33,253 nucleotides of DNA from Candidatus Methanomethylophilaceae archaeon (GTDB lineage: Archaea; Thermoplasmatota; Thermoplasmata; Methanomassiliicoccales; Methanomethylophilaceae). The stretch lies in the NCBI GenBank assembly GCA_017540825.1, contig JAFYAH010000053.1, positions 1 through 33,253 of the forward strand, read 5' to 3'. Of the stretch, positions 27,188 through 33,253 are shown piece by piece (position 1 is the stretch's first letter; each line of letters opens with the position of its first letter). Position numbers and translations under genes: made by a program. The notes beneath the pieces are model-generated. The model had not been told where the DNA came from. It was given only the letters and a program-made list of their open reading frames with translations, and did not search any database.

Positions 27188-27706
27188 TCGGGGCAGCTCC
27201 TTGTCCTTGACCTTGAGCACGATGCTGGAGACGCCGCGGCAGGACCTGAGCTCCGGGATCAGCTCGGGAGGCACCGAGCCGTCTATGACAACCGTGAGCA
27301 CGGAGTTGTCCCTGTCCCCTCTGTCGTCCACGGCGGCCTGCCTTATGGAGAGCCCGTGCCTGTAGAGGACGCCCGTGATGTCGGAGACGATGCCGGACAT
27401 CTTCGCGTCGGTGGGGATTATCTTGATCGCCGAGCATCCGATCTCCGGCGCGAGGTTCTCCATCGAGAGCATGCACTCCAGCTTCGAGAATATGGCGTCC
27501 AGCTGAGGGGTGGCGGATATGCGCTCCAGGGTGGTGCGGACTATCCTCCTGTCGACGTCCGCGGCGCGGCAGATGGCGGAGTCGCTCTGCTCTATGTCGC
27601 CGCAGTACGCCTTTCCACCGGATACCCTGATCCCATGCGAGAAGAGGAGGCTCGCCACCTTCCTCTGTGAAGGGTATTTGCTGAAATGAGTATCCAGTAA
27701 ATCCAT
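27188..27706 (-). CDS. ACT-domain protein, predicted regulator of amino-acid metabolism (COG2150-type)
   Basis: The N-terminal part (1-80) is a helix-turn-helix-like region with SQRKVASLLFSHGI and AICRAADVDRRIVRTTLERI. The C-terminal part (about 90-168) is an ACT domain (AKMSGIVSDITGVLYRHGLSIRQA, LTVVIDG, LIPELRSCRGVSSIVLK). This layout matches COG2150. The effector is probably an amino acid (inference). The first in-frame CGA (27188-27190) ends it at 172 residues after KVKDKELP. The standard code adds 30 codons, two of which frame another CGA region, and runs into RNase P RNA to TGA 27098. The TATA element at 27726-27736 lies 25 nt before the ATG. Confidence 0.82.
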
Positions 27707-27873
27707 GAGGATGGATTATTTTATTCGTTATTTATCATTTATGTACATTATATTGAGCCATCATCATTAATGATGCAGCCGCATCCAAGTTGAGAAAGAA
27801 ACGGGCCCGGCGTCTGGTTCCGCGGTCTGCGAAACCGTTATTATGTCGCATAGCAGTGGGCGACGTGAGTTTT
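27707..27873. promoter_or_regulatory. Divergent promoter region between the ACT regulator and chorismate mutase
   Basis: This AT-rich 167-nt region carries cgttatttatc (27726-27736) for the minus gene and gttattatg (27837-27845) for the plus gene. The latter predicts transcription from about 27867, just before the GTG at 27868 and the ATG at 27874. The divergence of an ACT regulator from an aromatic-pathway gene suggests regulation. Confidence 0.5.
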
Positions 27874-28155
27874 ATGCCTGAAGCGCCCGAGACCGACGAG
27901 CTTAGGAACCAGATCGAGGCCATAGACGAGGAGATCATAGACCTCATCGCCACCCGCATGGAGATCGCCGACGAGCTGGCCAAGGCGAAGAGAAGAACCT
28001 CTCAGGGGTACTGGGACGAGGAGAAGGAGCGCGAGGTCGTCAGGAGGTACCACGAGCTGTGCGAGGAGGTCAGCCTCTCGGAGGACGAGGCGAGGCAGAT
28101 AGCGGAGGTCATCCTGCACATCTCCAAAGAGCGCCAGAAGCATTTCTTCGAGCGA
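27874..28155 (+). CDS. Chorismate mutase, AroQ type
   Basis: Chorismate mutase converts chorismate to prephenate for phenylalanine and tyrosine synthesis. The single all-helical AroQ domain is complete: LRNQIEAIDEEIIDLIATRMEIADELAKAK (about 8-37), with catalytic Arg, Lys and Glu positions of the family (R11, K35, then the E/Q-rich third helix IAEVILHISKERQ). Ended at CGA 28153-28155 it has 93 residues, the usual size. Under the standard code it would continue 188 codons antisense through the transporter to 28719. The start is ATG 27874; GTG 27868 is a possible leaderless start. The body has no CGA. Confidence 0.88.
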
Positions 28156-28170
28156 TCGTCGAGCTCGCTC
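28150..28170. terminator. Palindrome holding the CGA codons of two convergent genes
   Basis: gagcga (28150-28155) and tcgctc (28165-28170) are inverted copies with a 9-nt loop. Read from the left, chorismate mutase ends GAG CGA; read from the right, the transporter also ends GAG CGA. The structure could be a bidirectional terminator. Confidence 0.6.
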
Positions 28171-29073
28171 CACCGGCTTCTTGGTGTATATCGAGAACCA
28201 CAGGGACTCCACCATCATGCACACGAAGCATGGTATCACCGATTCCGGGGTCCCGGACAGGAGGATCATGCACATAGACACCGACAGGCCGGTGTTCTTC
28301 CACACGCACAGGACGTGATACACCGGGGCCGAGCGCTTGTCCGCGCCAGTCTTCTTCAATATCGTCCTGGAGACGAGTATCAGCGCCGCGAGCCTGGCGA
28401 GGACAGCCACGACGACCAGGAGGAACATGTCCGGGTAGGATATGAGGTATCCGCGGTTGGCGTTCACCGAGAGGAACAGCATCACCGCCATCATGAGGTC
28501 TATGACCGGGACCTTGAGCCTGGCGGACAGGCGCAGCCTCCTCAGCGGGACCGTCACGACGGCCGGGACGACGATGAACAGGACGATGTACTTCAGTATC
28601 TCGAGAGGGTCGACCGCGTCCCCGAGGAGGGCGAAGGAGATCAGCGGGGCCAGGGCGATCCCCGCCACGTACGTGGAGGCCACCGCGACCACGGCGACGT
28701 TCACGCTTCCCTTCATTAGGACGGCGGCGGTGACCACGGATATGGCGCAGGGCATGGAGGCAAGCAGGACCCATCCGTGCCACATGGCCGCATGGTCGGG
28801 GATGAACAGCGCCCCGACCGCGAGCGTGACCAGGGTGTTCACGACGTAGCACAGCAGCACCGACAGCAGGATCCCGTGCCTGTGCTCAGAAATATCGTCC
28901 TTGGACAGCCTGAGCCCGTCCATGGACAGGGCCATCTGCACCATCAGGGCTACGACGATGAGCTCCGAGGACGGCAGGTCCACGGTGTCCAGGAGGAGGC
29001 TCAGGGCGAGCGCGCCGGCTATCCAGACGCGCAGGTCCGAGACCACGTCGTACGCTTCCATCATGAGGCGCAT
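28165..29073 (-). CDS. Bile acid:sodium symporter (BASS) family membrane transporter
   Basis: This 302-residue integral membrane protein has about nine hydrophobic segments, including VWIAGALALSLLLDTV, ILLSVLLCYVVNTLVTLAVGAL, MPCAISVVTAAVLMKGSVNVAVVAVASTYVAGIALAPLI and IVLFIVVPAVVTV. The SMPCA...GS pattern is typical of BASS/SBF carriers, which take up organic anions with sodium; the substrate is unknown. Ended at CGA (28165-28167) the last residues are charged (YTKKPVE). The standard code would add 108 codons antisense to chorismate mutase, to TAG 27841. ATGs at 29064 or 29061 fit a leaderless start from the TATA element at 29082-29092 better than 29073. The body has no CGA. Confidence 0.8.
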
Positions 29074-29130
29074 GGGCCGCCGATATTTACGTCTTGACAG
29101 AGAATACGGGGGAGGCTCCAGGCCTTCCCC

Positions 29131-30111
29131 TCAAACATAGGAAGAGACGTCCAGCAGGGGGCTCTGGGGCTCCGAGCTCTCCAGCCTGGCGCCTTCGGCT
29201 CCCGCGGCGACGATGTAGGCGGTCCCGCCGCGGCTCTCGATGACCGAGGCGACCTTCCCCGGCTCGTCGGTGAGGGCGACCATGCAGCCGCCTCCTCCGG
29301 ACCCGGTCAGCTTCGCCCCGTAGGAGTATGGCATGGAGGCGTTGACCAGCTTGTTCAGCTCCTTGCAGGAGACGCCGAGAATCGAGAGGAGCTTGTGGTC
29401 CATGAGCATCATCCGCCCCAGGGTCTCCACGTCGTTCCGCCTGAGGGCCTCGTACCCGCTCAGGGTTATGTTGCCGATCTCCTCGATCATCTCCGTCGCG
29501 AAGTTGCTCCTCTTGGCGAAGCGCCTGACCTTGTCCACCTGCGGGCCGGTGGGCGCCTTGATGCCGGTGTTGCCGATCACGAACGTCATGTCGGGCACGT
29601 CGATGTCCGAGACGCACCAGGACCGGCTCCCGCGGCTGAACTTCCAGAGCTTCTTCTCCTCGCAACCGGGGATGTTCACGCCGATGCCGTTGCCGTGGAC
29701 GCAGGCGGACGCGTCCATGGGGCTCCCGCTGCCCTGCGCCGCGAGCTCGGCGTTGTACGCCTCCTCCACGAGCTCCCTCTCGCCGGGGTCGTCCCCCGCC
29801 ATCGCGCCGAGCGCCAGAGCCACGGCCGCAGACAGCGCGGCGGAGGACCCCAGCCCGGCTCCGGCGGGGATGTCGCTGCGGGTGATGAACTCCACCGCAT
29901 GGCGGAGGTTGCGGGTCAGGTAGCGGAAGTGCGGCTGCTTGCCGAACTCTATCGGCTCGCCGTTCAGGGTGTTGCGCTTCGCGCGCTTGACGCTGCAGGT
30001 TATCCTGCGGTCGGTGGCCAGGACCACGGCCGGCTTCCCGTAGACGACCGAGTGCTCCCCCAGTATGACGAACTTCCCGGGGGCGGATGCGGTGATCCAT
30101 TCCCTGGTCAT
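29131..30111 (-). CDS. mvk: Mevalonate kinase
   Basis: This 326-residue GHMP kinase phosphorylates mevalonate in isoprenoid synthesis for archaeal ether lipids. Motifs are the N-terminal SAPGKFVILGEHSVVYGKPA (about 8-27), the ATP-binding PAGAGLGSSAALSAA (about 84-98), SGSPMDASACVHG (about 129-141) and the C-terminal KLTGSGGGGCMVAL. The ATG at 30111 overlaps the upstream gene's TGA (ATGA) and fits the family start. It ends in TGA at 29131. No in-frame CGA. Confidence 0.93.
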   Translation of the reverse strand: MTREWITASAPGKFVILGEHSVVYGKPAVVLATDRRITCSVKRAKRNTLNGEPIEFGKQPHFRYLTRNLRHAVEFITRSDIPAGAGLGSSAALSAAVALALGAMAGDDPGERELVEEAYNAELAAQGSGSPMDASACVHGNGIGVNIPGCEEKKLWKFSRGSRSWCVSDIDVPDMTFVIGNTGIKAPTGPQVDKVRRFAKRSNFATEMIEEIGNITLSGYEALRRNDVETLGRMMLMDHKLLSILGVSCKELNKLVNASMPYSYGAKLTGSGGGGCMVALTDEPGKVASVIESRGGTAYIVAAGAEGARLESSEPQSPLLDVSSYV

Positions 30112-30632
30112 CGGTCTTCCAGTCCGTATCTCGCCATCTCTTCGCGAATGGCGTCGGAGGGGTTCCTCTTGTTCAGGAGGGGCTGGGGTATGTACCACCA
30201 CTGGTCCGACATCTCGTCCAGCCTCCTGTCGTAGTCCTCCTCGCTCTCCCCTTCGTTCCTCTCGACCTTGGACAGGGCCTCGTAGAGCTCCTTGTAGAGG
30301 TCGATCCCGAACTTCTTGTTCACTATGCCGACGCCGATGTAGCCGTCTATGCACTGGGCGACCTCCTCCGCCGTCTCGGGCGAGAGGCTGTCCATGACCA
30401 TGTCCAGGACGCTGTTGGCGGTCAGCTTGAAGATCATCTGGCGCTTGGCCTCCTCGGGCAGGCTGGGGTCCTCCAGGGCGGATGCTATGAGGTCGTTCCC
30501 GAAGAGGTCCGACATGGCCCTGACCCTGTCGGGGTTCCTGCCGAAGGTCATCTTCTCGTGGGCCTCTTCCGGGGACAGCTCGGGCTCGTCGTCGCCGAAC
30601 AGCCCTGCGTTGGGGTCTTTGTCGTCTGCCAT
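30108..30632 (-). CDS. Unrecognised acidic protein upstream of mevalonate kinase
   Basis: I do not recognise this soluble, acidic protein of 173 residues. The N-terminal 30 residues are acidic and proline-rich (GDDEPELSPEEAHEKM). A helical middle part follows (SLPEEAKRQMIFKLTANSVLDMVMDSL), then FGIDLYKELYEAL and a tail with DQWWYIPQPLLNKRNP. The ATG at 30632 has the ribosome site ggtga 5 nt upstream; the GTG at 30641 overlapping the aminotransferase stop is an alternative. It ends with tandem codons CGA (30111-30113) and TGA (30108-30110), overlapped by the mevalonate kinase ATG, exactly as at the mcrC-mmp3 junction. No other in-frame CGA. Confidence 0.75.
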   Translation of the reverse strand: MADDKDPNAGLFGDDEPELSPEEAHEKMTFGRNPDRVRAMSDLFGNDLIASALEDPSLPEEAKRQMIFKLTANSVLDMVMDSLSPETAEEVAQCIDGYIGVGIVNKKFGIDLYKELYEALSKVERNEGESEEDYDRRLDEMSDQWWYIPQPLLNKRNPSDAIREEMARYGLEDR

Positions 30633-30637
30633 TTCCT

Positions 30638-31762
30638 TCACCTTAGGCGGGCCATCACTTCAGCCAATATATCCATTCCCTTGTCTATCTTCTCCTCCGA
30701 AGCGGCGTAGGAGAACCTCAGGTGCCCTTCTCCGTGCTTCCCGAAGGCGGATCCCGGCGTGCAGATGAGGCCGGACTTCACAAGCTCTCCGGCGAGGTCC
30801 GCGGACGGCATGTCGAGGTCGAAGGAAGGGAAGGCGTAGAAGGCGCCCTTGGGCGGGACCATGTCCATCCCGGGGATCTCCGAGATCCTCCTGGATATCA
30901 GGTCCCTCCTGGCCTTGTAGGTCCTCCTGGCGTCCTCCAGGTACGGGTCGATGCCGGGGAGGGCGTCCAGAAGGCCGTACTGGGCGGGCATGTTGGGGCT
31001 GGCGCAGACGTGGTACTGCATCTTTATCAGGTCCGGCATGACGCTCCTGTCGGCGAACAGGAAGCCCATCCTCCATCCGGTGACGGCCATCATCTTCGAG
31101 AAGCCCCCGGCGACCACGGCCCTGTCCAGCCTGTCGAGGAAGGAGACGTGCTCCCCCTCGTAGACGAATGAGTCGTAGACCTCGTCGGACAGTATGACGA
31201 TGTCCTTGTCCTCGGCTATGTCGAGGAGGGCCTTCTTGGACTCCTTCGTGAGGACGCCGCCGGTGGGGTTGGACGGGGTGTTGACGACGATCATCTTGGT
31301 CTTGGGGGTGACGAGGGACTGGATGTCGTCGACGTCCGGCTGGAAGTCCCCCTCCGTGAGCCTGTACTCGACGCTCTTCCCTCCGCATAGCTGGGCGTGG
31401 GGGCCGTAGATGACGAACCCGGGGCTGGGGACCAGGACTTCGTCTCCCGGGTCCACGAAGGTCTCGGCGATCTCCAGGAGCGCGGAGGACCCGCTGGGCG
31501 TTATCATCACGTTCTCCCCGGACAGGTCGCCGTACCTGGAGTACCTCTTCGCGACGGCGTTCCTGAGCTCCATTATCCCGGCGGTGGGCCCGTACTTGTT
31601 GAGGCCGGCGGAAGCGGCCCTGTTCATCCCTTCTACGGCCTCCTTGGGAGGGTCCAGGTCGGGCTCTCCTAGGCCGAGGTTGATGGAATTGGGGCCTGCG
31701 AGGTCGAACATCTTCCTTATTCCGGACATCGGTATGGACGATATCCTCTGGGAAACCTTCAT
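30638..31762 (-). CDS. PLP-dependent aminotransferase, class I/II (aspartate aminotransferase family)
   Basis: This 374-residue fold-type I aminotransferase shows NLGLGEPDLDPP (about 28-39), YGPTAGIMELRNAVA, NTPSNPTGGVL, the ILSDEVYDSFVY stretch with the cofactor Asp, the Schiff-base lysine in GGFSKMMAVTGWRMGF (about 223-238) and the C-terminal substrate Arg in LRFSYA. Substrate specificity cannot be read from the sequence; aspartate, alanine or aromatic amino acids are all possible. The ATG at 31762 is 25 nt after a TATA element (31781-31790). It ends in TGA and is closely followed by the acidic-protein and mevalonate kinase genes. No in-frame CGA. Confidence 0.9.
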   Translation of the reverse strand: MKVSQRISSIPMSGIRKMFDLAGPNSINLGLGEPDLDPPKEAVEGMNRAASAGLNKYGPTAGIMELRNAVAKRYSRYGDLSGENVMITPSGSSALLEIAETFVDPGDEVLVPSPGFVIYGPHAQLCGGKSVEYRLTEGDFQPDVDDIQSLVTPKTKMIVVNTPSNPTGGVLTKESKKALLDIAEDKDIVILSDEVYDSFVYEGEHVSFLDRLDRAVVAGGFSKMMAVTGWRMGFLFADRSVMPDLIKMQYHVCASPNMPAQYGLLDALPGIDPYLEDARRTYKARRDLISRRISEIPGMDMVPPKGAFYAFPSFDLDMPSADLAGELVKSGLICTPGSAFGKHGEGHLRFSYAASEEKIDKGMDILAEVMARLR

Positions 31763-31780
31763 GCTCGGGGATTGTCGAAC

Positions 31781-31790
31781 CGCTATAAGG
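31781..31790 (-). promoter_or_regulatory. TATA element of the aminotransferase operon
   Basis: ccttatagcg on the minus strand is centred about 25 nt before the ATG at 31762. The TAG inside it is the standard-code stop of the upstream AAA-ATPase gene; a CGA stop at 31810 would free the promoter from coding sequence. Confidence 0.6.
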
Positions 31791-31809
31791 AAGGTTGCGG
31801 AGGCCGCGG

Positions 31810-33075
31810 TCGGGAGCCGTTCTCCGGCGTGTATCCTGAAGACGTTATCACGGCCGCCCTCTTGCCGCTGATGCCAAGGGCGATCCATACGACCTCGCCG
31901 TCCAGCGGCTCCGCGGCGTATCCCATCCTGGCGATCTGGTCCCTTGCCAGGCGGGCGGACTCCAGCGGAGGGTCGGCAGAGGACGTCTTGATCTCCACGG
32001 CTATCGCAGGGGAGCCGTTGCGTCTCGGCACGAATATGTCGCATCTTCCGAAACCCTTGGGAACCTCTTCGGAAGCTTCCATCCCAGAAGCGCGGAACGC
32101 TCCGGATATGATGTCCTTGTATCTGTCGTGGATCATCCTGCTCCGTTCGACGGACCTCCTGTCTTCTTGCCACGTCTTGTCCATGGCGCAGCCCCCGAGT
32201 ATGAACTGGATGTCGTCTCTGATGGCTCCAGCATCGCGAGACAGGATGTGCTTCATCAGGCTGACGCGGGCCTCCTCTTGGCGGTTGACGGCGCGGGAGA
32301 CAAGCGACTTGAATGCTGGCGAGATCTCGCGGTTCACCATCCCGACTTCGTATATCTCGTCCTCGCTGTCGAGGCGGTCTCCGGTAGGGTCTGCCCTCAG
32401 GTATCCTGCCATGGTCAGATAGGAATATACTACAGAAGGGTCTGAGTCTTCGGAGAACAGGTCCGGGTATGAGATGAACTTCTTGAGAGGGGACCTTATC
32501 TTGGATTTCGGGTTCATGTACAGGTTTTTGAGCTCTTGCAGGGCTATCCCGTCTAATTCGGATATGAGGTCTTCGGATATGCCGCCGCCTGTTGAGCCGT
32601 CCCAGTATTTCTTCGCAGGGCTCGAATCCCCGATGGAACGTGATTTGAGGTAACTCATCACGCTGTACGGATTGTACACTTCGGCTTTTCCGAACCTGTA
32701 GCCGTCGTACCATTCTCTAATCTCTTCAAGCACGTCGCGCCGGTCGTTCCCGGTGTCTTCGAGCAGCTTTTTAATCTCTTCCTGGGTGAATCCGAACAGC
32801 TCTTCGCCCTCTATGCTGAAGACGTCACAGACCACGGGGTTGTTGAAGCTGCTCAGCATTTCTGCTTTAGCCAGCGGCATTATCCCAGTGACTACGCCTG
32901 TGCGCATGTGGGGGTTGGTCTTGAAAGTCTTTTCCATAAAGGGCATCATCCGTGATACCAGCCTGTCGTATTCTTCATCCGCAGATATGTTCTGGAGATA
33001 GTGGTCGTATTCGTCGACCAGGATCATCGTCTTGTTCCCGTGCATCCTTTCCAGGATGTCGCAGATTTCTGCCAC
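31810..33075 (-). CDS. AAA-ATPase-like/PD-(D/E)XK nuclease-like protein, 5'-truncated
   Basis: This matches the AAA-ATPase-like (PF09820) plus PDDEXK-like (PF08011-type) family common in gut microbes. Visible are the Walker B-like ILVDEYDHYLQN (about 18-29), TGIMPLAKAEMLS, REWYDGYRFGKAEVYNPYSVMSYL, and a C-terminal nuclease-like end with AIAVEIKTSS and ARDQIARMGY. The N-terminal 100 or more residues with the Walker A (RRFGKS) are missing. The homologous frame is open only up to a TAA at 33133-33135, and the GTG at 33075 is the first usable start. The gene is therefore probably a fragment. First in-frame CGA at 31810-31812 (421 residues); standard stop TAG nine codons on. Confidence 0.75.
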
Positions 33076-33138
33076 AGATCTGTTGAGATCCGCTTCGTCA
33101 AGCTCTCTCTTTATCCTGAGATGAACATAGTTTTAGCA

Positions 33139-33253
33139 TTAGACCGTTGAAAGGTACATCGAGTTCCTGTACTCGGTTATGCTCCGACGAGCGGGCGGCT
33201 TCAGGTCGAACAGCTCATAAGCCTGCCTCGCCTGTTTGTTCACATATTCCACT
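33139..33253 (-). CDS. C-terminal end of an unrecognised gene (runs off the window)
   Basis: About 38 codons are open from the window edge to TAA at 33139-33141, with protein-like sequence: an ARQAYELFDLKPPARRSITEYRNSMYL-type charged end, given here only in outline. It abuts the truncated AAA-ATPase gene. It could be a transposase or another gene whose arrival removed the AAA gene's 5' end. I cannot assign a family. Confidence 0.35.
   Translation of the reverse strand, partial: VEYVNKQARQAYELFDLKPPARRSITEYRNSMYLSTV

Noticed and set aside
1-33253. CRISPR arrays, insertion sequences, rRNA and tRNA genes
   Set aside because: I saw no regularly spaced repeats, transposase genes with ends, rRNA segments or convincing tRNA folds on either strand.

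Overview
The window (33,253 bp, GC-rich) comes from a methylotrophic, pyrrolysine-using methanogen of the Methanomassiliicoccales type. The evidence is the 3' end of mcrA, a complete MCR-activation and methanogenesis-marker operon, a monomethylamine methyltransferase gene (mtmB) with an in-frame TAG at codon 202, and archaeal RNase P RNA, with mostly leaderless promoters (TATA about 26 nt before the start codon).

Layout. 1-836: mcrA 3' end and a DUF2098 gene. 929-9523: four paralogous 700-residue proteins (two [4Fe-4S] clusters + FrhB-like domain + polysaccharide pyruvyl transferase domain) in strictly alternating orientation (+,-,+,-). 9576-11537 (-): an unrecognised protein, a DUF6951 protein and a DUF4443-DUF2111 regulator. 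11686-19426 (+): atwA, mcrC, mmp3, mmp6, mmp5, mmp15, mmp17, mmp7 and a DUF123 GIY-YIG gene, nearly all joined by 1-20 nt overlaps. 19585-22320 (+): an internally duplicated FAD oxidase. 22475-24894 (+): mtmC and mtmB, separated by a 377-nt structured gap. 24884-27706 (-): HAD phosphatase, the McrA-glycine thioamidation YcaO, RNase P RNA and an ACT-domain regulator. 27874-29073: chorismate mutase (+) facing a BASS transporter (-). 29131-33075 (-): mevalonate kinase, an unknown acidic protein, an aminotransferase and a 5'-truncated AAA-ATPase/nuclease-like gene.

Main discovery: CGA behaves as a stop codon. I read all 30 genes in frame by hand (about 10,400 codons) and found no CGA in any gene body, although all other arginine codons occur. 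In 14 genes an in-frame CGA lies exactly where the protein family should end. Without a CGA stop, these 14 frames run on for 1-188 further codons, through RNase P RNA, through promoters and antisense through neighbours. All four convergent gene pairs would then overlap, two by more than 500 nt. With CGA as stop the pairs abut (gaps of 3 and 9 nt, overlaps of 11 and 23 nt) and every protein has a normal family length. The other 16 genes end in TGA (14) or TAA (2), none in TAG. The inferred code is therefore TAG = pyrrolysine, and TGA, TAA and CGA = stop. Gene ends below use CGA where it applies; the standard-code end is given in each entry.

Functionally the window links the MCR enzyme (mcrA), its ATP-dependent activation complex (AtwA, McrC, Mmp3, Mmp7, Mmp17), its post-translational modification (YcaO) and a methylamine substrate pathway (MtmC, MtmB). 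The FrhB-pyruvyl transferase array is probably for surface polysaccharide modification.
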